The translations under genes were made by a program, and so were the position numbers. The notes beneath the pieces are model-generated. The model ran no database searches and was not told the DNA's origin. It saw only the letters and a list, made by a program, of their open reading frames with translations. Shown here one piece after another: positions 23,701 through 33,900 of a stretch of DNA of 64,000 nt. How positions within the stretch are numbered: position 1 is the stretch's first letter; each line of letters opens with the position of its first letter. The stretch is from Corythucha ciliata (lineage: Eukaryota; Arthropoda; Insecta; Hemiptera; Tingidae), in the NCBI GenBank assembly GCA_038030265.1, contig CM075943.1, forward strand, positions 39,184,001 to 39,248,000. Direction: 5' to 3'.

Positions 23701-24831
23701 GCCGAGATGACCCAGACCTTCTAAACTTAGGTAAGAGTGTGAAGCCCCGGTGTCCACCAAAGCGGTCAATTCGATGTTACGCACGCGTAATGATAAATTT
23801 ACGCGGGGAAATGACGAAGACCCGAATCCCAGGGTACAAAGCCGATAGTTATCGGTAGGGTTGGAGGAGGAGGCACGAGTTCGAGGTGGGCAACGACAGG
23901 TTTTAACCGTTTCGCCTTTCTTCCCACAGCGGTAACAAAAGACCACTCGGGGCTGTGTGCATTTAGCATATCCGTGATCGGTACTCCCACAGTTCCAACA
24001 GTCGCCCCCCTTCCAAGCGGTTACCGAAACTGTATTTAAGCTTACAACTTTTGGCCAGGGGCTCTGGCCTCGAGTGCTGTTAGTGGTCGTGGTGGGGCAG
24101 GCAAATTGTGGCGCGTGACTGGTAGTTGGAGCGGGAGGGGCTCGATAATTTTCACATTCCGCCTCCATTTGTTCCACCTGTTTGCCAGCGGAAACCAACT
24201 CCTGAACGGTCCCAAATTTCTTTCCCAACAAGTGGCGCTTCATATTTGGATTTAGGTTCTTTGTGACCTTTCTTAGCACTTTAGCTGGGGTAGGGGCTTG
24301 AGGTAGTCGCATCATTAGTCCTTGCAAGCAGTCTGCGTAGTCCGCGATAGGCTCTTTGACCCCTTGTGTGCGTTTCCGGATCTCGGATTTCAACACCTCG
24401 GTGAATTCCTGAGGAATAAAGCGCTCCTCGAATGCCCTGAGAAACGCGGGCCAAGTTTCCCATGAATCTTGATTAAGTCTTAGCCAGTGAAGGGGTGTTC
24501 CCGAGAACAGTGACCCAATTTCCTTGAGCACTTGATCGTCCCGTAATTCACAGCGCGAGCGTTTTTCGCGTAAATTTAAGAGAAAATCTGACGGAGACTC
24601 CCCCGGGGAATTGGAGAAAGATATACCCCACCCTTGAATGACCCGATAGGGGGGTTCCTGGAGGAAGCTCTGCACGTTTACCACTTGTGGCGAGAGGGAA
24701 GAAGTGGCGTCTACCTTTGCCTTAGCCATTAAGTTTTCCGATTTCTCTCTCACAATACGCCTAGCCTCAACCCGCAACTGGTCGAGGGTAGTGCTTTCCA
24801 ACGTGGCCCCTTCACGGAGTTGATACCCCAA
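20713..24831 (-). CDS. Gag-Pol polyprotein, Ty3/gypsy class
   Basis: A single frame of 1372 codons encodes a Gag-like region (about 1-240) and a CCHC knuckle at 278-291. A second knuckle at 299-312 has Glu where His is expected. The protease has DTGAS at 360-364. Reverse transcriptase covers about 540-720 with YLDD at 671-674. RNase H has D830, E859-861 and D886. Integrase has a zinc region (H1013, H1020, C1050, C1053) and a D1082-D1142-E1177 triad, then a GPF module near 1322-1325. All catalytic residues I could check are present. It makes the particle, copies RNA to DNA and inserts it. The frame has no early ATG: the given start is TTG, the first in-frame ATG is codon 35, and an ATG at 24880-24878 is in another frame. 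Gag and Pol are fused without a shift. Confidence 0.93.
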   Translation of the reverse strand: MGYQLREGATLESTTLDQLRVEARRIVREKSENLMAKAKVDATSSLSPQVVNVQSFLQEPPYRVIQGWGISFSNSPGESPSDFLLNLREKRSRCELRDDQVLKEIGSLFSGTPLHWLRLNQDSWETWPAFLRAFEERFIPQEFTEVLKSEIRKRTQGVKEPIADYADCLQGLMMRLPQAPTPAKVLRKVTKNLNPNMKRHLLGKKFGTVQELVSAGKQVEQMEAECENYRAPPAPTTSHAPQFACPTTTTNSTRGQSPWPKVVSLNTVSVTAWKGGDCWNCGSTDHGYAKCTQPRVVFCYRCGKKGETVKTCRCPPRTRASSSNPTDNYRLCTLGFGSSSFPRVNLSLRVRNIELTALVDTGASHSYLSLEGLGHLGLSVPQLDPISPQAVQLANGKIELVQQTIELPVHCHETSFTLKFLFLPNLALKCILGLDSLKTLGIHLFFDSGEYSINGRDARYSLVTNESALISPLSSIQSLSLEERDQLSQVVEHFRHSELFCLGKVPIRHRIELLDPQPVKQRSYRTSPLIKGKIEEEVDRLLEEGIIEPSDSPWSSPVVMVPKPDNTYRMCIDFRRVNSQTRKDAYPLPHMGSLLENLENVAVLSKIDLKQAYLQVPLEPESAPVTAFSVPGKGHFQFKFLPFGLTNSPATFQRLVDALLTAELRPYVHAYLDDLLVVTPTYRVHLDCLKALFTRLQKFGLRVNWEKCEFGAEQLTYLGFLINSDGISPDPDKIKPVLDYPRPSSVRTVRRFLGMFSWYRRFFKNASQIAQPLSDLLKKGAPFEWGPEQEMAVSRIKSLLTTAPVLARPDFSKPFVIQTDASTTGLGAVLTQIQEGQERVVAYGSRALNPAERNYSATELECLALIFGLEKFRPYVEGGPVKVLTDHASLRWLMGIKNPTGRLARWIIRLQAHNIDVQYRPGTRNQLPDALSREFEGNKLCVIQKADLLPLIEQDPWYCRQLTRVREEPSKYPEWLAEEEILFHKSPKSEQGKNVWRLVLPSSLRLTALNECHDVPEAGHLGRDKTLSRIHTLYHWPGMSGDVYRYIQGCTVCQSTKHQTSSPTGLMRPRVPEGPWTNVSADFMGPFPRSRRGNKYILAFLDCFTKWVEIIPVRSATSKVVWDHFSQRVLYRWGSPKEFISDQGTPFLGQEFTGPLRRLGIQHRTTPAYHPQSNPVERTNQVLKRMITSYVDREQQDWDALLPQFAFSINTSKNSSTGYSPAFLNLGRELHHHPVEAPVASVDEESNLTQNRSDWVDTLRQLDTNCRKAQDNILQASSRQSRYYNLRRRSERFEVGDLVWKRSHLLSSAADHFTQKLTPKFQGPFRIRKCLGTNTYLLESSTKKNLGKFHVSQLKRFRPEAVLESQLDSPAP

Positions 24832-25456
24832 ACTACCGAGAACTTTAAGTAAGGACTCTTTGTCTAAGGTCTGAATCCATGACGTTGGGAATTAAGCCAT
24901 CTTTATTATTTCCGTATCTGTTAAGTCAATAAACAAGGGGAACCAAAAATAAACAAAATACCAAATAAAAATTGGAAAAATAAAAATTTACCTGGAGAAA
25001 TGACAAGAGAAATTACTGCGAAAATAACGAACACCCTGGGGCGGGATTACGTGTTACCTCAGCCCCTTTACCAAAAGGGGGGGACCATGGAGAGGTGTCA
25101 ACGAGACGAAATAAAAGCTTGGTCTTGGTTTTGAGCAAAACCAAAAGATAAATCATAAACGCACTATTCGCACTACTTACCGAGAAATTCTAACACGGCT
25201 TTTGCCTATTCGGCAACTAAAATCCCGAATAAGGGAAGAGAGAGAGTAGGAAAACTCTTTTAGGTGCTGGAACAGCAAAGTTCACGAAGAAAACCTGGGC
25301 AGGGGGGAAACATTTATATTACATCTTAAAAGGTCCAAGCGGAAGAGAAGATTTCTGCCTGGGAGGGGAATGAACCCTAATAGCAATATTCCCAATAATT
25401 ACCAAGGGAAGGAGACTCCGACACGATACTATTAGACTCTACTATGCCCTGACATA

Positions 25457-25474
25457 GCCCCACGTTGGGCGCCA
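25457..25474 (-). promoter_or_regulatory. Primer binding site, tRNA-Lys(1,2) type
   Basis: On the minus strand it reads TGGCGCCCAACGTGGGGC, three bases inside the 5' LTR. This matches the 3' end complement of tRNA-Lys1,2 as used by several retroelements. It primes minus-strand DNA synthesis. Confidence 0.85.
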
Positions 25475-25477
25475 ATT

Positions 25478-26603
25478 TGTAAGATGGTTCACTGGAGACG
25501 GGGGGGGGGGAATCGGAACAGGATGGGTCGGCTGGCTATGTCAAGGGCAAAGTAAAAGTCAACACCCGTATGTGGTGGCTGATCAATTGGGTTTATTTGT
25601 TTGTGAAACAACTATAGTGGTTTAGTGGTCGGGAAACAACATAAATTGTACACTTGAACAATACGCTTCGTATTTTCGGGAGGGTAGGGAAAATTTATAA
25701 TTTACTGCTTCGATTAGGAGGAGTGAAATCCCGTCCGCTGATCGGAAGTAGGCTTCTAACAAACAAAATAACCACAGGTGAATTTCCTATGGGCGTGCGA
25801 TAATGGTGGAGTAGAGACGGGAGGGGGGGGGAGGAAATAAGGATAGGAGGGTCAGTCACCTGAGAAAGTCTTAACTTATTAACTAGAGACTACTTCAAGT
25901 CCAGCGGATAGTCCAAGTGGCGCGGGGATTAAAGAGGACAAATTAAAGTCTACCCAAACTGGGGGGGGGGGGGAAAGGGCAACGAAATGCCTTAAAGGTA
26001 GGCGTTAAATAAACGGATCGTTGATGATTGCTTATCTGCACCAGGTTCCTTCTCCTGGCGATGTCCGACGTCGTCCCAGGACGAACGGGGAAATGATATT
26101 TCCGGGCGGATGTGGGAAGTGTCAGAGTTTCGCTCTCGAACGTCTATACGGTGGCGATCTTCCAAGTAAGGGGGAGGATTTCTCCCGCGTACACGGTGCC
26201 CTAAAGGGGAACATTACGTATTATTATGCTACTAGGAAAGAATAAGTTTCTTTCGGTCAAACGACTCACCTACGACAGTAGGGCACGAGGAAACGGAATA
26301 ACCAACGATGGTCCTGGCCAGATAGTTTGGCCGCCGTCTCCCACAATTCGTCAGGAGGGAAAGCCTTTCGCGAGCCAAATATAATTTTCCAAATATGATT
26401 TGCAGCGTACAGTGGAACGTACCCACGGTAGACGATAAACGATAAGGATTAACTGTGAAACAGTACGCGTTGCCTCGGGGCTCAAGGCAGACTAACGGAG
26501 GCATTAACTTATCTTCTTTAGTTAAACGCGTACTATGCCCGATCCTGCACTTCTTTCGTTTTATTTTATTTAGAAAATCAACGCCACCGTGATCACGGTT
26601 ACA
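25478..26603 (-). repeat. 5' LTR of the retrotransposon (1126 bp)
   Basis: Nearly identical to the copy at 19399-20525; the only difference I found is one G in the run at about 25822 (9 versus 10). It holds the element's promoter and transcription start, which I cannot place precisely. Confidence 0.95.
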
Positions 26604-26790
26604 CGCTATGCCTTACTGGACCACCCAATTACCAAAAAATTTCATTGACACTGAATTTTGAGCCGTCTCTTTTATTTGATTTGCCTACAGCCTAATAAAT
26701 ATTGAGTAAAAAATCCTGAGGTGGGCCAAAAAGGGAGGAACAAAAAAAAATTAAAAAAAAAATTGTTTCGGATTCGAACCCAGGCACTTT
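26604..26790 (-). repeat. Dispersed repeat copy 2, fragment right of retrotransposon
   Basis: It begins with the second CGCT duplication and continues as the reverse complement of about 1505-1690, ending near the B-box-like GGATTCGAACC. It is the other half of the interrupted repeat. Confidence 0.85.
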
Positions 26791-27560
26791 TTTTCATTAT
26801 TATTTTAGCGGTGCATTACTGATGTCTTCTATGTTTATTCGCGATTGGCACTTTTTCTTAATTTGTCGCTATCAGGTAATTATTCAATTTTCTAATTCTA
26901 GCCTTAATTATATTACGGAGATGGTGGAGGTGATATAGAGACAAACGCCAATTCGCGGATGAAATTGAGAAAAATCACTATAAATCAAAAAATTGTCGGA
27001 TGAATTAAGAAAAAGCGCTAATTCGTGAGTAAAGTGTAGAAAAGCGCTAATAATCTGCTAATATAGAATAAAATAAGTAATTCAAGGCTAAAATAATCTC
27101 AAACTAATAATATTAATAAGGCTAATTCGCGGCGAAAAGACTAATCACGGCTTCTGAAGGCAATTTTGTGGCTAAAATTAAAACAAAAAACAAAACAAAA
27201 AAAAACAAAAACAAAAACCTGGTACAAGTTGAATAAAATGACAAATGCAAGAGTAAAATTAAAAAAAATTAAATCACTAATGCGCGGCTGAAATTTAGAA
27301 AAACGGTAATTCCCAGATAGAATTAAGATGAAGTGCTAATTATTGGATAAATTAAGAAAAATCCCTAATTCGCGGCTATTACTGGCTGATTCACGGAGCA
27401 GAAAAACACTAAAAACTGCCAAAATTGATATGAATTCACCAATTCGTGGTTAAAATAAAATGAAAGAAAACGCCATTTTCGCCGTCAAAAAATGAGAAAA
27501 ACCGCAATATGCGGGAAGAAAAGTGCTAGTCGGTGGCTAAACTGAAGAAAACTACACTAA
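26791..27560 (-). repeat. Minisatellite family B, reverse orientation
   Basis: Units read GCGCTAATTCGCGGCTAAAAT and TTGAGAAAAA on the plus strand, the reverse of the arrays at 9480-13010. Confidence 0.6.
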
Positions 27561-27699
27561 TTCTTGAGATCACCAGCACGGCAGGTTATCCGAAGGCGAC
27601 TTCGCTGCTGAAATAGAGAATGTTACCTACCCCCAAAGTTTCTTCAGGCCCTTATAATAGGAGGCGAAAATCGAGAAGGCGCGCAAATGTGTTCATCAC

Positions 27700-29635
27700 G
27701 GGTAGAGTGACCAGATGCCGAGGACGCCTGGTACGAAAATTAGGGCAATAGTAGAACGCTTTATTCAATGGAAAGTAGGACACTAAAGTAGGACGCATAT
27801 AAATGCAAGTTAACAACGACTAATCGCTCATCAGTTTGATGTTTCGGGTAGGAAATAAGTTTTGAAAGTATGAAAACCAGGAAAGTGAGGTTTGAATGAG
27901 CCAAAACTATTAAATTATGGTTTTTGAATAAGCCAAATCGACAAATTAGATTTTGAAAGAGCGCAAGCCCGCGAATCTTGGGTTTGTGAGAGTCAAAATG
28001 AGAAGATTTTGTGTTTGATCGAGCCAAACCCATAAATTTGCTTTTGAAAGAGTCACGTTTGTTTTTCGAACTAGCGACATTTTTTTTTTAATTTTAGAAA
28101 AAAACTAAGGGTACGGAATTCGTTTTTTGAAAGAATGGAAATTCGCGAGATTAGGGTTTGAAATAACCAAAATTCGTGAACTTGAGGTTTTGAAGAAGCA
28201 AAATCCGCAATATTGATTATGAGCGAAAATCCTCAGTAAAATTTGGTTTCAAGCTGCCAAAATCGTGAAATTTGTGTTTTCGATGTTAGCTTTTCGATTT
28301 GGAATAACCAACATATGTGAAATTGTGGTTGAAATGAGCTAAACCCACAAAATTAGGTTTTGATGAAAATAAATATGCACAATTTGGGATTTATAAGACC
28401 CAACTTGACGAAATTTAGGTTTGAAATAATCCAAAATCGGGACTTTTGATTGGTGCACGAAATGACAATAATTGGTTGAATTTGGTTTTTAACGTGCCAA
28501 ATTTGAAACGTTTGTTCACGGAGAGTGAAAAATCTCCAGCCAAAACATTACTTACGATTTTTTTGTTCGTTTTTTGCGAAATTAGTTTTTTAATAATCCA
28601 AACGAGCAAAACTGATTATGTAAAGAGCAAAAGCATGGAAATTTGGTTTTTATATAGGGGAAAATCCCCGAAATTTGGTTTTAAAGGAGCCAAAAGTTCA
28701 CTAAATTGGGTTGTGAAAGTCCGTAAAATTGGTTTTAGAAAAAGTAAAACTCATAAAATTTGGGTTTTTTCAAAGACGAAATTCCACGAAATTTGGTTTT
28801 TGAATGGGCAAAACACCGAAATTGGGATTCGAACGAGACGAATCTACAAAATTTAATTTTTAATGAGCGAAAATTCCTGAAATTGACGTTCGAAAGAGTC
28901 AAAATGACGAAACATTGTTTTCGAAAGTGCCAAACGCGTGAATCTTATTTTCCGGTTCGTCGTCCAATGTTCTCACGGGTAATGAGGTGAATTTTAGAGT
29001 TTTTAGTGAAAACTCTAATGGAGGCATGACGGTGAGTGGAAAAGATTCAGTGGGTGAAATCACTGTGTTGTTCTTAAACATAAGTGGACTTTGCGCTATG
29101 ATCTCTCCGCCCCTGCCACTCGACCTGACCTGGTAAAATCGAGTTAGGGAGGAGACCCGCCTCTCCAGGGCTGATGGGGGCTGGGAACGTGGCGGCTAAG
29201 CGCCGTAGCTTTGTTTGAAGATGAAAAATGTCGAGAGTTAGAAATACTAGAAATAATGAACGACAAGGTCTGAGGTCGGAACGGAGACTGGACCGCACCG
29301 TCAGTGCAATTCATCAAGTAGAGCCCGAAAAAGTAGGACAAAAAAAAGGACAATTTTTACCTCTCCCCGGACACCTGAAAAATGAGGCCGGACGCTCAAG
29401 AAAGTAGCGTGTCTGGGGAAAGTGGGACGTCTGGTAACAGGGGCGTACCTAGAAATCCTTCCGGAGGGAGTGATTCCGGCCGTCCGCAGCCTACTAAGGA
29501 CCGGCGGGGGACGGGTGTTGTAATGAATGCCTTTCGTATTGCTGGGATTTCGCAAAAACTTGGCTAAAAGCGGCCTCCCGGAGGGGACAATCCACCTAAC
29601 GCCCCCTTCTGGGTAGACCACTGTCTGGTCACCCT
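27700..29635. mobile_element. Possible TIR element containing a family C array
   Basis: AGAGTGACCAGATGCCG at about 27703 and CTGTCTGGTCACCCT at about 29620 form an imperfect inverted pair. The phrase GGGTGACCAGA is common at hAT-like ends. Between them lie a family C array (about 27880-28960) and a GC-richer segment (29090-29600) without a convincing gene. Its status as one element is uncertain. Confidence 0.35.
27880..28960 (+). repeat. Degenerate ~33-bp minisatellite, family C
   Basis: Units resemble CGAAATTTGGTTTTTGAA followed by AGAGCCAAAA, with heavy drift. Related arrays occur at 48950-51020, and inverted at about 55750-56700. Confidence 0.65.
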
Positions 29636-29925
29636 AATCACGTGGCCCTCAAGTATGTGACAAAAAGTTTGAAAGGGCCGTACTAATATTCACCATTTTG
29701 CGCCCATAATTGAGAAAAAGCGCTAGGTAATTCACGGTTATAAAATTGAGAAAAAGTAACGATAAATTGCCCAGTAGGGTCAGCTAATATTGAAAAACTC
29801 GCCAGTTCGTGATTGTTCCTGAAGCCAACTTCGTGACAAAAATGGAGACAAAGCGCTAATTAGCATGCTACATCTTCGATAGTATGTACCGGCGCTACTG
29901 CTCCCCCATCTTCCGTTGAGCAGGG

Positions 29926-30030
29926 GATGAAGTACGAAGGGATGTTATATAAAATTACACGGACGCTATTCACGCGACAACCATTTCAATTGTGATAGGA
30001 TAACACATCCCTTCGTACTTGCCTCCCCCC
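29926..30030. repeat. Hairpin, arms ~22 bp
   Basis: AAGTACGAAGGGATGTTAT and ATAACACATCCCTTCGTACTT are near-perfect reverse complements with about 50 bases between them. Confidence 0.6.
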
Positions 30031-30621
30031 CCCCCAGTTTTAAATGACACTGCGAGGTAAATTTGCTTGCAGTAAAGGGGAGTGGGTCAATCTTAAGCGT
30101 GACGCATAAAAGTATTAATTTGTTTTATTTACAAAATAACAAAAAATATTCACACAAATTTACAATAAAAAATTGTTTCCTGTTCTCTTGACGATTTACG
30201 CAAGTGATAATTGCGTAAACAAGTAAGATCTCCCGCTTAAAACACTTAACGACGTACAATTTTAATAAAGAAGAGGCCTGCCTGAGTGCTTGAAAAGTAC
30301 GGACATTAAAAAGTTTTGTATATCGTGAGAACAAAAACCTTAAAACTCAGCGTCTAAAACTGCGTCAGATATAGAAGCGAAAGACCCATAGATAATGAGG
30401 CATTTAAACACATAAAAGCTTCATGTTTTGTTTTAAAAATAACTACAATCAATGTCTACTTAAACAAAGATATATACACATTTAATCAAATTTACACAAT
30501 TAATTGTATAATACTATGTCAAATATAATGTAATACATTTGTGAGATCGAAAATATAGCTCAATAATTAACGATTTTGTTGAACATTTACAATACATGCA
30601 TTATTTACAATTAAGTCATAT

Positions 30622-30627
30622 TTTATT
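30622..30627 (-). terminator. Candidate CLCA polyadenylation signal
   Basis: AATAAA on the minus strand, about 295 bp after the CLCA stop codon. Another lies near 30125. Which one is used cannot be decided from sequence. Confidence 0.45.
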
Positions 30628-30921
30628 CACAATAAAAAACTTACAAGACTGGTTTTCTCATAGTACAACAATTCCGTTGCTTGACTAGAATGCGGAAGTG
30701 GCACAAAAAGTGGTTTATTACTTGGGTAAGTAACCAATAAAGGGTCTCTTTTTTCAGTTCTGATTTTAAAAGAAATTTCAGATCCTCTAGGACGTTAAAA
30801 TAAAACTTTTCTTCTTTCCAAAATTGTGCCGATTCAGTCACGCTTAAATAAGGCAGTTAGGGAAATAAACAACGAACAATCACAACATTAAAAACAAAAA
30901 CGAGAAAAGTGCCGATTTGAT

Positions 30922-33900
30922 TTATACCATCGTGACGTTTCTCCTTTTCCGCTCGTTGCTATTAACTGAAGTCATCGAGCCTTGAATGCTGGGATTGTAA
31001 ATGCTCGTATTCGGCTGGTAATTAATGAACTGATTGGGCGGCGGTAAATGAGTCGCCGGTCCGTAAATATCGTGCTGGTAGGACGGCAACGGCGGTACAG
31101 GCGGTGGATAGTACTGTGAATAGTCGTCCACCTGTCCGTAGGGACTTTGCCGCCTTTCGTGCTCGTGTAACAGTTGTGACGCGGTCCACGACTGGTAGGG
31201 ACTGAGCGTTTTGTCGCGGACGAGCGTGTTGTTTCTATTGTCGCCGTACTCGCTGATGACGGTGAGATTACCGTTGTTGTAGTTGGCGGTGGGGCCGGAG
31301 AGACTGCCGTTGTGAATGATGCCGTCGTAGGGGGTGAGACTGTAACGTTTGTTCGGGTCGTCTTCGACTCGGACTTCGTACTGAGGGAGGTTGGGAACAA
31401 CGGTGGTGTTTATTTCGTAGTCTCTGGTTGGTGAGGAGTGTGAGTTGCCATTATTGCCATTCTCCGTGGGTACAATCGAGACGTTAAGGGGCTTCTCAGG
31501 GTGATTGACTTTCGTTTCTTTTTTCGCACGCTTTTTCAAGCAAAAGTAACAATAAACAGTGATGGCTATAACGAGAACGAGTAATCCAATAATAATCGGT
31601 AAGATGTACTCCATGCTGAGGTCAAATCTATTAGCAAGATTTTTTGGAGGCGACAAACTTCCTCCAGGAAGTTCGTCCGTCCAATAAGGAGCGACAACAG
31701 TCGTCGAAGTGATGACAGGAGGAGGGGGCGGTGGTGACGGTACGTTCACTCTCACCCAATTTGAAATAGACCCAGGAGAGGCTGACTCGTCCAGATCGGC
31801 GTAGCACCGCAGAGCGAAATATAAAGTCTGGTCCAGAAGGGACGGGTTTCTCGTAAAGTCCAAAGTGAAAGTTGTCTCAGAGCCGGGGGTCAATGGGAAG
31901 GGAATGCCGTGAGCCCAGGGCGTTGCCGTGTTGAAATGGTCGATGATGTCGCCAATCTGGTGAGCGTAACGGAGTTCGTAGCGAGCGACGGGTTTGCCGC
32001 CCATGTCGGGGGCGGTCCAAACGAGGCGAGCCTTCAAGTCAGAGGGAAGGATGACGGCTTGGAGATCGCCCACACGCCCAAGGATGACATCGGTTTTTTC
32101 GACGTGAAGCGTCAAGGGCGGTAGAATCCTTTGGAACGGCGACAATGATGCAACGGCTGGAGGCGGTAAGTTACTTCCACAACAAGGAATGTCTGAAACA
32201 AAAAAAAAGGCCCGATTAGTCCCAGAAACTGATCATCTTTAACAGCACTCCCCCACAACAATCAATTGTAGTCTAATAAGAAATTTGTCCTGAAACTGAT
32301 ATCTATTCTCCAAAAACCGGTTACTTGGGTACAATGCTACATGGACGCTCGGTCACTAACAAAAATGGCACCGAAACATGCATTTTCGCAGGAATTAAGG
32401 CCCGATAGTCGCAATATTGCCATCTAAATTCGGCCATGGATTCCAATTTCCTGAGAACTCTTCACTCATCGGGCTCTGGGCTCTGTTTGGGTCTTCCAGC
32501 CTGTATGATCAGCCGCCACGAAAAATACCCAAAAACTTGCAATTTTGCTTAAACTGAGGCCCTGGACTTGAAATGTCCTGATACTTCCAATTTCGTGGGT
32601 ACCTAATTGTCAAAATGGCCTGAGTTGAGGCCAGCTGGTTGAGGGTTCCACGCCGCAACAAAAATGGTCTCTAAACTGCCATTTTGCTTCAACCAAGACC
32701 CTAAACTTGCAATTTCATCGAAATTAGGACCTGAAACTGACAATTTCGCGTATATTCAGTCAGAAACGTGTAATTTAGCCCTTCTAAACTAATTCAATTT
32801 CAGTTGCAAATAAACTCAAAGTAACAGGCGCATCGGGGCCGCCGGCTTGTTGAACTTGAGACGTGAATATTACACTATTGCCGATACCAATCGCGAAATA
32901 CCAATTTCGGTTTTCAAATGTTACAAGTCTGCGGATAATCGTCAGAAGACCGTTGTGGCCGGCTAGCCCGGGTTCCGCGGTCACTAAGAAACAATCCCGA
33001 TAATCGAAATTTCGAAACTGGTAAATCCACGAGAATAAATACCGGAAACTAGCAATTTCACCGATAATTGGACTCAATAATTATATGCTCCGAGTGATGT
33101 AATTTCATGACAATATTTGTCAGATTTTGGGTCTTCTCACGGCTGGCTAGCCCTGGGTCGGCGGTCTCTAATAAGAAAAAGCCCCAAAAATTGTAATTTT
33201 GCGAATATTGACCATAAACTTTAAATTTGCTGGACATTTAGACCCGAAACATACAATTTTGCCGATATTAGCAATGATATAATTATGCGGTTATTTCTCT
33301 CAATTTTACGTACTGGCAGCTACATTTGAAAAGTTTTTCCCTCAATTTTAGCGATGAATTTGCGCTTCATATCAACTCCATACTATCCACGAATTAGTTA
33401 TTTCAGCCATGAATTAGTATTTATTTTTAACTTTTAGACTTGAAATAGCTTTTTTTCCTTATTTTAGCCGAGGACCCAACCCCAACCTTACAGCACATTA
33501 GTTATTTTCACCATTTCAACCGCGAATTTTATCCACGAAACGGCGTTTTATCAATTTTAGCACCGAATTGGCGATATTTTTACATTTATTAGCTATGAAT
33601 AAGGGCATTTTCTGAATTTCAGTTGCGACTGAGAACTATTTTCTTAATTTTATCCGCGAATTAGCGCTTCCGTGAATTAGACATAGGCGAAGGCGTGTAT
33701 CAAGGAGTGGGCAAGGGTGGACAGGCAACTTCGTGGCTATAACGTTGAGAAAAAGCGCTAATTCATAGTTAATAATGAAAAAATTGCGGCATTCGCGGCT
33801 AAAATGGAAAAAAACGCTAATTCACTACGGAAATTGAGGAAAGAGTGCAAATTCGCGAATAAAATTGAGAAAACCCGCTACTTCGCGGATGAAATAGAGA

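Larger units (their letters stand above)
19399..26603 (-). mobile_element. Complete Ty3/gypsy-class LTR retrotransposon, 7.2 kb
   Basis: The element runs from LTR to LTR on the minus strand. From its 5' end it has an LTR (25478-26603), a Lys-type primer binding site, a leader of about 620 bp, one gag-pol frame (20713-24831), a 187-bp 3' leader and an LTR (19399-20525). Domain order protease, reverse transcriptase, RNase H, integrase is that of the Ty3/gypsy group. There is no envelope frame. A 4-bp CGCT duplication flanks it. The LTRs differ, as far as I compared, by one G in a homopolymer, so insertion is recent. It is a genomic mobile element, not evidence of an infectious agent. Confidence 0.95.
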
